Source of the DNA: Micromonospora sp. NBC_01699
GTDB lineage: Bacteria; Actinomycetota; Actinomycetes; Mycobacteriales; Micromonosporaceae
Reading direction: 5' to 3'
Length of the DNA: 64,000 nt
Assembly (NCBI RefSeq): GCF_036250065.1
Contig: NZ_CP109199.1
Coordinates: forward strand, 2,852,001-2,916,000
Below are positions 8,849 to 18,990 of the stretch, piece by piece. The translations under genes and the position numbers were made by a program. How positions within the stretch are numbered: position 1 is the first letter of the stretch; every line of letters starts with the position of its first letter. Under the pieces are notes generated by a model. It ran no database searches, was not told the DNA's origin, and saw only the letters and a list, made by a program, of their open reading frames with translations.

Positions 8849-9684
8849 CCAACGGCAGCGGCGGCAGCAGCGGCGGCGGCGGTGAGGTGCTGGGATTTCC
8901 GGCGTTTCCGAAGGGGCTGCGCCGGATCCCGCGCTTCGCCCGATCGTGGTGGGGGCGGGCCTGGCTGACCGCGATGGAGGAGACCGCGCTGGACAGCATC
9001 CAGCTTCGCAAGGGCCGGCGGTACGCGTACGGGGGGCACGTCGGTTCGATCACGGTCAGTCCGGGGCGGCTCGCCGCCACCGTGTACGACGACGCGGGCG
9101 CGACGTACCGGACCGTGGTGGAGGTGGAACGGCTCACCGACCGGCAGTGGGAGCGGCTGCTCGGTGCGATCACGGCGAAGGCGGGTCACCTCGCCGCACT
9201 GCTCGACGGGGACGTGCCGCACGAGCTGGTCGACGCGGCCCAGGATGTCGACGTACGGCTGCTGCCCGGTCTGGGTGACCTGCAACCGCACTGCTCCTGC
9301 CCGGACTGGGAGTTTCCCTGCCGGCACGCGGCGGCACTGTCCTACCAGTCGGCGTGGCTGATCGACGCCGATCCGTTCGTGCTGCTGCTCCTGCGCGGTC
9401 GGGGAGCGGCCGAGCTGCTCGGTGATTTGCGCCGGCAACCACCGGCCCCGGAACGGGGGACGGGGCTGGTCGGCGTACCGGCGGCGGGGGTGTTCGGGCG
9501 GCCGGTGGCCGAGCTGCCGCCCGTACCGCCGGATTTGCCGGAGCCGGACCCCGACGGACTGTTGCCGGCGGTCGTGGCCGGACCGGGGGTGGATCCGGGG
9601 TCGCTGCGGCGGCTGGTCGCCGACGCGGCGCACCGGGCGCGGGCGTTGCGCGTGGTGGCCGGGCGGGGGTCGCGGGTCGGCTGA
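8845..9684 (+). CDS. SWIM zinc-finger protein paired with SNF2 helicase
   Basis: A 279-residue protein beginning at the ATG overlapping the helicase stop (ATGA). A Gly/Ser-rich start is followed by a conserved N-terminal domain containing WWGRAWLTAME. The SWIM zinc finger CxCxnCxH is seen as CSCPDWEFPCRH near residues 150-162. SWIM domains bind DNA or protein, and the tight coupling suggests it is a targeting subunit for the SNF2 motor. The C-terminal 80 residues are Pro-rich and variable. Confidence 0.9.
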   Translation: MTNGSGGSSGGGGEVLGFPAFPKGLRRIPRFARSWWGRAWLTAMEETALDSIQLRKGRRYAYGGHVGSITVSPGRLAATVYDDAGATYRTVVEVERLTDRQWERLLGAITAKAGHLAALLDGDVPHELVDAAQDVDVRLLPGLGDLQPHCSCPDWEFPCRHAAALSYQSAWLIDADPFVLLLLRGRGAAELLGDLRRQPPAPERGTGLVGVPAAGVFGRPVAELPPVPPDLPEPDPDGLLPAVVAGPGVDPGSLRRLVADAAHRARALRVVAGRGSRVG

Positions 9685-9892
9685 CCGTCGCCGTGGCCCG
9701 GCTGTCGGCAATTGTCGCTTGGCATTGATGGTGATAGATCGATGGGTTGGACTGTCCAATGTGGTGACCCGCGACCGGATCGATGAAAAAGTGTGGCCGT
9801 CAATTGATGACCATCGCTTTCTTGGCGACCCGGAAAAGCACTGGTGGGGACCTTGCCGGGGCGGTGGGTAGGCCACCGAGGAGGAACCGTCC

Positions 9893-11608
<1,716 letters not shown>

Positions 11609-11651
11609 TCCGAGCCGAGTCCGGCGCACCCGCCTGACCTGATCGGCCGTA

Positions 11652-11704
11652 CGGCACCGGCCGCCGCCACCCGCCCGTGGACGGGAGGCGGCGGCCGGAT
11701 GCCG
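11652..11704. terminator. Bidirectional terminator between convergent genes
   Basis: CCGGCCGCCGCC (11657-11668) pairs with GGCGGCGGCCGG (11687-11698), extended by CGGCA/TGCCG around a one-base bulge, with a further small inner hairpin. It lies between the protease and the oppositely oriented lipase and can serve both. Confidence 0.75.
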
Positions 11705-11726
11705 TCGCGTGCGAGCCGGAACCGGC

Positions 11727-13013
11727 TCAGGAGACGGTGATCGCCCCCGTGCCGGACCGTACGCAGGACACCGTGCGATTGACCGTGGCCGCCGCCCCGG
11801 TCAGACACTGCCCGAGCACCACGTGTCCGGCGGCGTTCGGGTGCCAACTTTCCTGGCACGTCTGGAAGTACGACACACAGCTGTTGGCGATGCGCTGGAT
11901 GGCGATCTTGTCGTAGCCGGAGAGGCTGGTCAGGAAGGTGCCGGTCGGGCCGTCCTGGAGCCGGATCGGGGTGGCGAGGGTCCCGGTCGGGCTGGTCGCC
12001 GCCTCGCACAGCCGGGCGCCGTCGAAGGCCCGCTGCACGTTCAGATACACCAGGTCGTCGGCCGGGAACTCGGACCGCATGGTGTTCGCCACCGACTGGA
12101 CCAGGGTGCCGAGGTTGCCGGAGAAGAGGTGACCGGCGGCGAGGCTGGCCCGGTGGATCGGGCAGCCGGCCGCGTACCGCTCCGCGCCGAGGTCACGGAA
12201 CTTGTCCCGGCTGTCGTCGCGGCCGTCCTCCTCGTGGAACCTGGACTCCAGATCGAACGGCAGCGGGTTGGTGTAGTCCTGGAAGACGATCCGGTGCTGC
12301 CCGTCGGCGTCCACCTGGTCGAGGGTGGTGAGCAGCTGCCGTACGGCGATGGTCGTCTCGGCGGTCGCGGCACTGACCTGGGCCGGGGTGGCCAGGTCGC
12401 CGGAGCTGCACGGGGCCTGCTCGACCGGGCCGCCGAGGTACGCCCAGAACTCCCACCAGCCGGTCCAGGCGTCGGCCACGAACCGGTTGGCGCACTTCGA
12501 CGCGACGTCGCCGAAGGTGAACGAGCTGTTGTTCGAGCCGAGGCCGATCAGCACCAGGTCGACGTCGTGGGTCGACGCGACCGCGCGGAGCTGGTCGAGC
12601 TGGGCGGCGACGGTCCGGCCGCTGGGCCGGTTGATCGAGGCGGTGGCGATGTCGTGCGGCTGGCCGCCGGAGCAGGCGAGGTTGAACCGGGCCTGAATGC
12701 CGGGCAGGCTCGCCTGGTTGAGCGAGGCGTTGGCGGACCGGTGACAGAAGAAGGCGTTGTTGTTCGGCGCCGACCAGCCCGGGAAGCCCTGGGCCACGCC
12801 GTTGACGTCGACGACCGGGGTGTACGCCCCGGCGCCCTCGCCGCTGATGAAACTGTCGCCGAGCGCCACCGCGGCGGTCGGTAGGGCCGCGATCTCCGCG
12901 ACCGGTTTGGCTGCCGCGCCGGATCGGGCCGTGGTGGTGGCCGACAGCGCATCGACCGAGCTCAGGGTCGCGACGAGGGCGACCACGAGCGCGGTACGAC
13001 GGAACATGGACAT
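11727..13013 (-). CDS. Secreted SGNH/GDSL-type lipase or esterase
   Basis: A 428-residue exported hydrolase. The start at 13013 has GGAGG eight bases upstream; an ATG at 13007 is also possible. The signal peptide (MFRRTALVVALVATLSSVDA) is followed by block I ALGDSFISGEG with the nucleophilic Ser, block III IGLGSNNSS with the oxyanion Asn, and block V SWHPNAAGH with the catalytic His near the C terminus. Eight or more cysteines suggest disulfides in the secreted form. SGNH enzymes of this size in actinobacteria act on lipids or acylated polysaccharides; which one is not clear. Confidence 0.88.
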   Translation of the reverse strand: MSMFRRTALVVALVATLSSVDALSATTTARSGAAAKPVAEIAALPTAAVALGDSFISGEGAGAYTPVVDVNGVAQGFPGWSAPNNNAFFCHRSANASLNQASLPGIQARFNLACSGGQPHDIATASINRPSGRTVAAQLDQLRAVASTHDVDLVLIGLGSNNSSFTFGDVASKCANRFVADAWTGWWEFWAYLGGPVEQAPCSSGDLATPAQVSAATAETTIAVRQLLTTLDQVDADGQHRIVFQDYTNPLPFDLESRFHEEDGRDDSRDKFRDLGAERYAAGCPIHRASLAAGHLFSGNLGTLVQSVANTMRSEFPADDLVYLNVQRAFDGARLCEAATSPTGTLATPIRLQDGPTGTFLTSLSGYDKIAIQRIANSCVSYFQTCQESWHPNAAGHVVLGQCLTGAAATVNRTVSCVRSGTGAITVS

Positions 13014-13436
13014 GGGGTGTCCTCCCTGCCGATGAGCAGAATGCGAGAGATCTTCGCGACCGCGATCAGACCACGCCCCGAGCCTGCCGTCAACGATCGA
13101 TCCACATGGTTGTGTCGATGATCTGACCGTTCCGGCTCCGTCCGCTGTGGACCGCGTGCCGCAGGCCGGTGGCCGGCGCCGATGAGCATCGGTGGTCGGG
13201 TTGTCGGGCATCGCGGGCCCGGTCGCGGTCGTCGTCGCCGACAGACCCCTAATCGTCCACTTGACACGAACTTGGGTCGGCCTCTACTTTCGACTTAGCG
13301 TCATATTGACGAGAACACCTCGGGTCCGATCCGCCGAAGGCCCGTGCCGGTCGTCCGACAACACAGCGCAAAGCCAGCTCACGACGCAGCTCCCGGCAAC
13401 TTCCTCCGCACCCTCGACAGTCGATGGATGGACGTC
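13014..13436. promoter_or_regulatory. Divergent intergenic region with sigma-70-like promoter at 13261-13290
   Basis: This 420-nt gap between the lipase gene and the tagged membrane protein holds a TTGACA box (13261-13266) and TACTTT (13285-13290) with an 18-nt spacer, pointing toward the cluster at 13437. Transcription would leave a 5-prime leader of about 140 nt. No other gene is seen in it. Confidence 0.5.
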
Positions 13437-15203
13437 ATGACAAATCCGCAACTCCCGCACCAGGCAACCGGTTCCCACGAGATCCGGCCACCCTCACCCG
13501 AGCCTCCACCGCCGCGCCCGCACCGCCCCATCTACTCCGCCGGGCCGGCACCCGTCCACACGGTCTCCAGCGCCACCCGGCACCTCAGCGCCGGGGCGTA
13601 TCTCGACGACCGGTTCCGCCGGGACAGCCTGAACCAGGTCTACCACCAGACGAAGCGGCTGGTCGCCCCGTCCTACGGCTACGACGTCATCACGGTGCTC
13701 GGGCACTGCCTGCGGGCGACGAGGATGGCGAACATCCGCGACGCGGCCATCGTCGGCCTGCTGATCGTCGCCCTGTGTGCCGCACCGTTCGTTGCGACGG
13801 TCACGCTCTGCACGCTGATCGGAATCCACCTGACCGTCTCGACCCTGCGGGTGCTGCGCGCGACCGGCCGGGAGATGCAGGGCGATCAGCCGTTCAATGG
13901 CCTGGCTGTCCTCGTCCGACTTCTGCGCCTGTTCTTCCAGCTCGTGGTCAGCGCGATCCTGGTGTCGTTGGCCTCCCTGCCCCTTCTCTTCGGCCTGCTC
14001 GCAACCGGTCGGGACACGGCAACGGCATCGGCGATCACCGCCAGCGCGCAACAGGGCGCCTCCTTCCTGATCTCCGTACTGTTTGCGATACCGGTAGCGA
14101 TGAGCGTGTGGCGGCAGCGGCAACTCGACAGGCTCGCGCCGGGGCAGCCGTCCGCCGTCACCGAACCGAATCCGCGATTCGACGAGATCCGCCGGCAGGA
14201 CGGCGGCAACGTCGTCGTCTACTCCGGTTACTGGCCCTTCGTCGGCTCCGGCCGCGTCCTGAAGTCCTGGGGCTTCGCCCAGCGGCTGGTCCGCCGCACC
14301 GACCCGCTCGGTCTGGCCCGGCCGGAGGCCGAACGGGAGTTCCGTGAGCCGCCGTTCGTCGCCGAGGACATCATCAAGCACGTCCGCGACCACCTCGGGG
14401 GCCTGACCGCCGCGACCAGCCCGGAGCAGCAACTGCCGGGGCTGACCATCACCGACCGGGTGTTCCTCGCCGGGACCGAGACCAGCCGGCTGGTCCCGCA
14501 CATGTCGGCGGAGCAGGTCGACCAGGTCGTCCGGCACCCGACCGCACCGGCCCGGCACTACCTGGTGTGCCAGGTGGTCTCCTGGCGCGGCGAACTGGTC
14601 ACCACCGTGTACGTGCACTTCGCCGTCCAGGGCAGGTCGCTCTACACCGAGCTGACCTCGATGGCGCTGCCCCCGTGCGACGAGCGGTACCGAATCATCG
14701 ACCAGGTGGACGGCACCGGTCCGACGGCGTACCTCAGGGGGATCGTGCGCAGCCTCACCGAATGCCCGCAGATCATCGGCGTCGCCCCGCTGAACCTGCT
14801 CCGCGCCGGGTACGACAGCGTCGTCGCCTCGTTCGCCCGCACCGACGGCCCGACCGGACCGGACCAGGTGACGATCGGCTACGACTATGGCGCGAGGTTC
14901 AGCGTCCGGGAACTCGGCACCGCACTGGACACCCGCAACCACACCCAGACCCAGGACATCGAGAAGTATCAGCGGGTCATCGAGCGCCGGGTGCTGGCCG
15001 CCATCCTCGACTTCCTTGAGGGCCGGGGCGTGGACACGAGTGAGTACCGGCAGCGGGTGATGACCCTGCTCAGCGCCGGTGCGGTGGTCACCGGCAGCGG
15101 CAGCGTCAACGTCTACGGTGACGCGATCGGCAGCCAGTTCCAGCAGGGGGCACCGGCACCCGCACCCACCGGCTCCGGCGCACCCACCGGCTCCGGCGTC
15201 TGA
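13437..15203 (+). CDS. Polytopic membrane protein with C-terminal GSGS-x-AIGSQ tag (candidate effector)
   Basis: A 588-residue protein that I cannot assign to a named family. A Pro-rich N terminus is followed by three or four membrane helices (about residues 103-150, 158-188, 208-225), then a cytoplasmic region of about 330 residues that is rich in charged residues. The last 40 residues include GSGSVNVYGDAIGSQF (about 550-570), and nearly the same motif opens the next protein. ATGs at 13344 and 13428 are also in frame; 13437 is chosen by fit, with no strong ribosome site. Stop and next start overlap (TGATG). A membrane-acting effector recruited through the shared tag is the working idea; this is inference. 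Confidence 0.8.
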   Translation: MTNPQLPHQATGSHEIRPPSPEPPPPRPHRPIYSAGPAPVHTVSSATRHLSAGAYLDDRFRRDSLNQVYHQTKRLVAPSYGYDVITVLGHCLRATRMANIRDAAIVGLLIVALCAAPFVATVTLCTLIGIHLTVSTLRVLRATGREMQGDQPFNGLAVLVRLLRLFFQLVVSAILVSLASLPLLFGLLATGRDTATASAITASAQQGASFLISVLFAIPVAMSVWRQRQLDRLAPGQPSAVTEPNPRFDEIRRQDGGNVVVYSGYWPFVGSGRVLKSWGFAQRLVRRTDPLGLARPEAEREFREPPFVAEDIIKHVRDHLGGLTAATSPEQQLPGLTITDRVFLAGTETSRLVPHMSAEQVDQVVRHPTAPARHYLVCQVVSWRGELVTTVYVHFAVQGRSLYTELTSMALPPCDERYRIIDQVDGTGPTAYLRGIVRSLTECPQIIGVAPLNLLRAGYDSVVASFARTDGPTGPDQVTIGYDYGARFSVRELGTALDTRNHTQTQDIEKYQRVIERRVLAAILDFLEGRGVDTSEYRQRVMTLLSAGAVVTGSGSVNVYGDAIGSQFQQGAPAPAPTGSGAPTGSGV

Positions 15204-16150
15204 TGGAAGGCCACATGGACGACGGCGGGCCACGCAACGTCGGGGCGTACAACAGCGGGTCGGGCAGCATCACCGTCGGTGGCTCCGCGATCGGATCCCA
15301 GCGGATCTACCACCCGGCCGAACCGCCGACCCGTCGGGCCGCTGCCGGTGCCGGCCGGGACCCCGACGGGGACCGGCGGGCCGACATCGGCATCCTCACC
15401 GTGCTGGAGGCGGAGATGGTGGCCGTGGTCGAGGTGCTGGAACGGATGCGGGACCACCGCTCGTACCAGATGTTCGGCGGGGCCCAGGTCCACGAGGCGT
15501 CGGTACGCACCGACGGCGGCAGCCTCCGTACGGTCGCCATGCAGACGCTGGGCCGTGGCCCGCAGTCAGCCGCGGTCGCCTACCGGGACCTGCGCGGGCT
15601 TTACCGGCCACCGATAGTGCTGCTGGTCGGCGTCGCCGGCGGGATCCGGTCGACGCTGGACATCGGCGACGTGGTCATCTCCGAGGAGGTGATCTACTAC
15701 GACGCCCGCCGGGAGACGCCAACCGGCGCCCAGCGCCGGGGACAGGCCCATCAGATCGCCCCGGTGCTGCTGCGCCGGCTCAACGAGTTCTTCGTACGGC
15801 AGCGGGGGATCGTCCAACTCGACCCGGAAACTCACTTCCGGGTCCACCGTGGTCCGATCGGCTCCGGCGACGCGGTGATCACCGACGCCGACTCGGACAT
15901 CCGGGCCTACCTGGAGCGGTTCAACGAGCGGACGCTCGCGGTGGAGACCGAGGCGGGTGGGGTGGCCCAGGCGTTCTACGAGGAGGTCGACGTCGACCAG
16001 ACGCTGCGCGGCTGGCTTACCATCCGGGGCATCTCCGACCTCGCCGACCGGCACAAGGGACACGAGCACCACGATCTCGCCGCTCGGCACGCCGCCGCGG
16101 TGATGGAACGGCTGCTGCCGTACCTCTGGTTGACCGAGGCCGGGCAGTGA
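15203..16150 (+). CDS. Tagged nucleoside phosphorylase / MTA-SAH nucleosidase-like protein
   Basis: A 315-residue protein. Residues 12-33 carry the tag with core GSGSITVGGSAIGSQ, a linker follows, and a PNP_UDP_1 domain fills about 60-312. The fold motifs are clear: ADIGILTVLEAEM with the N-terminal glutamate, VGVAGGIRSTLDIGDVVIS, and the catalytic AVETEAGG and RGISD segments matching VEME and the acid Asp of MTA/SAH nucleosidases. So the glycosidic-bond-cleaving site looks intact. PNP domains fused to signalling tags are known as effector or sensor parts of bacterial conflict systems. It overlaps both neighbours (TGATG and GTGA), so all three should be co-translated. Confidence 0.88.
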   Translation: MEGHMDDGGPRNVGAYNSGSGSITVGGSAIGSQRIYHPAEPPTRRAAAGAGRDPDGDRRADIGILTVLEAEMVAVVEVLERMRDHRSYQMFGGAQVHEASVRTDGGSLRTVAMQTLGRGPQSAAVAYRDLRGLYRPPIVLLVGVAGGIRSTLDIGDVVISEEVIYYDARRETPTGAQRRGQAHQIAPVLLRRLNEFFVRQRGIVQLDPETHFRVHRGPIGSGDAVITDADSDIRAYLERFNERTLAVETEAGGVAQAFYEEVDVDQTLRGWLTIRGISDLADRHKGHEHHDLAARHAAAVMERLLPYLWLTEAGQ

Positions 16151-17007
16151 CGCGGGCCGGCGGCCACCGGCCGGGTCGGGAGAAGTGGCGCACACCCGTA
16201 CGGCAGCCCTGGTGGGGCCGACTGGCCGGCCGGGAGTTGGAGGCGTACCTCACCGCGAGCCTGGCGTTGGCCGTCGGCCTGCTCAGCCTCCTCGACGTGG
16301 CGAACCCGGCGGCGGTCTCCGCCGCCACCCTGTCGATCCTCGGGCTGATCGTCTTCGACCTGTTCACCGGGCGCCGACGGCTGCGCCGGATCGACTCGGC
16401 GATCCGGGACCTGCCCAGGTCGCTGGGCAAGGCGGGCCTGACCGAATCCGTCGACCGTCTGATCACGGCCGCCGGGCCGGGAACCGTGTTGCGGATCGAT
16501 GAGGCGCAGGACATCCGACTGGTCGGCGTCACCCTGAGCCGGACCATCCGCAGCCACCTGCACGACCTGGAACGTCGACTGGCGGCCGGGGCGTCGGTCC
16601 GGGTCGCCATCCTCGACCCGGACGGTCCTGGACCGCGCGAGGCGGCCCGCCGCAACGCGGTGCCGGACGACGCGCTGGTGTTCGAACACCGGTTGCAGCC
16701 GACGATCGACCTGCTGCACCACCTGGCCGCCGGCCCGGGGGTCAGCGGCCGGCTGGAGGTGCGATTCCTCCGGTTCGTCCCGGCCTTCGGCCTGACCCTG
16801 GTGGATCCGGCGACGTCGCACGGCCGGATCTCGGTCGACATCTACTCCCACCAACCGGCCGGTCCGGAGGCGGTGATCAATCTCGACGCCGGCCGGGACC
16901 CGATCTGGTACCGCCACTTCGCCAGCGAGTTCGACCTGATCTGGGCCAACGGGCAGCCGGCCCCGATCGGCGGTGGGCGGCGCGGGACCGACGCCGGCCG
17001 GGCATGA
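16147..17007 (+). CDS. Membrane-anchored PLD-like domain protein of the tagged cluster
   Basis: A 286-residue protein starting at a GTG overlapping the phosphorylase stop. Two hydrophobic helices (about 31-50 and 56-75) are followed by a cytoplasmic domain whose pattern (RIDEAQDIRLVGVTLSRT, then RLAAGASVRVAILDPDGP) is that of phospholipase-D-like folds used in signalling, but no HKD catalytic motif is visible, so it is probably non-enzymatic. The similar strand-turn-Asp-Pro segment is common in proteins linked to bacterial defence. I cannot give a firm family name. The stop overlaps a possible ATG of the Nudix gene. Confidence 0.75.
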   Translation: MTRAGGHRPGREKWRTPVRQPWWGRLAGRELEAYLTASLALAVGLLSLLDVANPAAVSAATLSILGLIVFDLFTGRRRLRRIDSAIRDLPRSLGKAGLTESVDRLITAAGPGTVLRIDEAQDIRLVGVTLSRTIRSHLHDLERRLAAGASVRVAILDPDGPGPREAARRNAVPDDALVFEHRLQPTIDLLHHLAAGPGVSGRLEVRFLRFVPAFGLTLVDPATSHGRISVDIYSHQPAGPEAVINLDAGRDPIWYRHFASEFDLIWANGQPAPIGGGRRGTDAGRA

Positions 17008-17123
17008 CCGCCGCCGCCGGACCGGGCCGGTCCGCCAGGCGCACGGGTACGCTGCGCGCGAACCGGGGCCCGTCCTACCCGCCGTCCGGGCACCGGATGA
17101 TGGGTCCGGAGCGGTTCTATGGT

Positions 17124-17138
17124 TACCCTCGCACTGTG
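17124..17138 (+). promoter_or_regulatory. Candidate -10 box and leaderless start for Nudix regulator
   Basis: TACCCT (17124-17129) is followed by 6 nt and then GTG at 17136, the usual geometry of actinobacterial leaderless transcripts. No convincing -35 is present. It would let the Nudix gene be expressed apart from the overlapping cluster. Confidence 0.4.
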
Positions 17139-17861
17139 TCCTCCCGCCCACCGAGTCCGTTTCGGATCGCCATCGACCTGGTCATCCTGACCATCCGTCA
17201 GGACCGGTTGCACGTCCTGTTGATCGAGCGGGGCAAGGAGCCGTTCGAGGGCCGACCGGCGTTACCGGGCGGATTCGTCCGGGCCGGGGAGGACCTGCGC
17301 GACACGGCAGTACGCGAGCTGGCCGAGGAGACCGGGATCGACGGTGGCAAGCTCCACCTGGAGCAGGTGCGCACCTACGGTCACCCGGATCGGGACCCGC
17401 GCGGGCGGATCGCCTCGGTGGCGTACCTGGCGATCGCGCCGGACCTGCCGATACCGGTCGCCGGTACGGACGCCGCGACCGCCCACTGGGAACCGGTCGA
17501 CAACGATCGACTCGGCCGGGGCTGGCTCGCCTTCGACCATGACGTGTTGCTGCGCGACGCCATCGAACGGGCCCGCGACAAGCTGGAGTATTCGCCCCTG
17601 GCCACGGCGTTCTGCCAGGACCTGTTCACGATCAGCGACCTGCGCGCGGTCTACGAGGCGGTCTGGGGCGTACGGCTCGACCCGCGCAACTTCCACCGCA
17701 AGGTCACCGGCGTCAAGGACTTCGTGAAGGCCACCGAGGAACGCCGCTTTCCCCCCACCGGCCGCCCCGCGATCCTCTACGAACGCGGCACCGCCTCCCT
17801 CCTCCACCCGGCGATGCTCCGCCCCACCCGCTCCCACGACAGGCCCACCCCCCTCAACTGA
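17136..17861 (+). CDS. Nudix-type transcriptional regulator, NrtR-like
   Basis: About 241 residues. The Nudix domain is N-terminal with a complete Nudix box (GFVRAGED.. RELAEETGI, fitting G-x5-E-x7-REUxEExGU), and the C-terminal winged helix (LRAVYEAVWG.. NFHRKVTG) is the DNA-binding part of NrtR/NadQ-like regulators. In that family ADP-ribose or related nucleotides are sensed rather than consumed and NAD metabolism genes are repressed. An ATG at 17004 overlapping the upstream stop gives a longer form, but the extra 44 residues look non-conserved. Its place after a nucleoside phosphorylase is suggestive of nucleotide sensing but may be chance. Confidence 0.85.
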   Translation: MSSRPPSPFRIAIDLVILTIRQDRLHVLLIERGKEPFEGRPALPGGFVRAGEDLRDTAVRELAEETGIDGGKLHLEQVRTYGHPDRDPRGRIASVAYLAIAPDLPIPVAGTDAATAHWEPVDNDRLGRGWLAFDHDVLLRDAIERARDKLEYSPLATAFCQDLFTISDLRAVYEAVWGVRLDPRNFHRKVTGVKDFVKATEERRFPPTGRPAILYERGTASLLHPAMLRPTRSHDRPTPLN

Positions 17862-17892
17862 CGGCCACTCCCTCGCTACCTGAGTGCCGGGC

Positions 17893-18990
17893 TCAGGGGG
17901 CGAGGGTGACGGGGGAGGGGTGGAAATTGATGCGGACGGGGGTGCCCGGGGGGAGGGTGGGGAGGCGGGTGCTGGGGATTTGTGCGACCACGAGGGTCTC
18001 GTTGGGCATTGCGATGGTTACTCGGCTGATCGGGCCGAGGAAGCTGGCGGCGAGGACCCGTCCGTCGCCGTCCGGGTCGGCGACCACGTCGACCGCCTCC
18101 GGACGGACCAGCGCGGTCACCGGCGTGGTCGGGTCCGACGGTGCGTCGGCCGGCTCCACCAGCGGCAGCGTGGCTCCGAAGACCTCCACCGTGTCGCCGT
18201 TGACCCGGCCGGGCAGCCGGTTGCTGAGCCCGACGAAATCGGCCACGAACGCGCTCGCCGGACGCAGGTAGATCTCCGCCGGTGCGCCCAACTGCTCCAA
18301 CCGGCCGCCGCGCATCACACCCACCCGGTCGGCCACCGCCAGCGCCTCCTCCTGGTCGTGGGTGACGAACAGGGTGGTGGTGCCGACCTCGATCTGGATC
18401 CGGCGGATCTCGTCGCGCAACTGGACCCGTACCTTCGCGTCCAGTGCCGAGAGCGGCTCGTCGAGCAGCAGCACCCGGGGCTGGATGGCGAGCGCGCGGG
18501 CGAGGGCCACCCGCTGTTGCTGGCCACCGGAGAGCTGGTGCGGGTACTTGTCGGCGTGGCCGCCGATGCCGACCAGGTCGAGCATGTCGCCGGCCCGCTC
18601 GCGCCGTACGGCGGCGGGGCGGCCGCGCAGCCGGAGCCCGAACTCCACGTTCTCCCGCGCGGTCAGGTGCGGGAACAGGCTGTACGCCTGGAAGACCATC
18701 CCCATGTCGCGCCGGTTGACCGGCCGATCCGTGATGTCCTCCCCGTCGACCAGGACCCGGCCCGAGTCGGCCTCCTCCAGGCCGGCGAGCACCCGCAACG
18801 CCGTGGTCTTGCCGCAGCCGGACGGGCCGAGCAGGGCGACCATCTCACCGGGGGCGAGTTCGAGGTCGAGTCCGTCCAGCGCGGAGGTGTTGCCGAACCG
18901 GCGGTGCAGCGAAACGAGTCGTACCGTGACGCCCTGACGGGCGCCGTCGCGGGCGCCGGGCGTGGCGGCGACGCTGGTGTTACCGGTCAC
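17893..18990 (-). CDS. ABC importer ATP-binding protein (PotA/FbpC-like)
   Basis: A 365-residue ATPase starting at a GTG overlapping the permease stop (GTGA). Walker A GPSGCGKTT, signature LSGGQQQRVALARAL and Walker B LLLDEPLSALD are in order, then a C-terminal TOBE regulatory domain (about 280-360). It is the last gene of a four-gene importer operon (binding protein, two permeases, ATPase). Related systems import polyamines, ferric iron, thiamine or 2-aminoethylphosphonate; the binding protein does not settle which. Confidence 0.92.
   Translation of the reverse strand: MTGNTSVAATPGARDGARQGVTVRLVSLHRRFGNTSALDGLDLELAPGEMVALLGPSGCGKTTALRVLAGLEEADSGRVLVDGEDITDRPVNRRDMGMVFQAYSLFPHLTARENVEFGLRLRGRPAAVRRERAGDMLDLVGIGGHADKYPHQLSGGQQQRVALARALAIQPRVLLLDEPLSALDAKVRVQLRDEIRRIQIEVGTTTLFVTHDQEEALAVADRVGVMRGGRLEQLGAPAEIYLRPASAFVADFVGLSNRLPGRVNGDTVEVFGATLPLVEPADAPSDPTTPVTALVRPEAVDVVADPDGDGRVLAASFLGPISRVTIAMPNETLVVAQIPSTRLPTLPPGTPVRINFHPSPVTLAP

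Noticed and set aside
11709-12884. Plus-strand open frame of 391 codons over the lipase gene
   Set aside because: Antisense shadow; the minus-strand frame has signal peptide and SGNH motifs.
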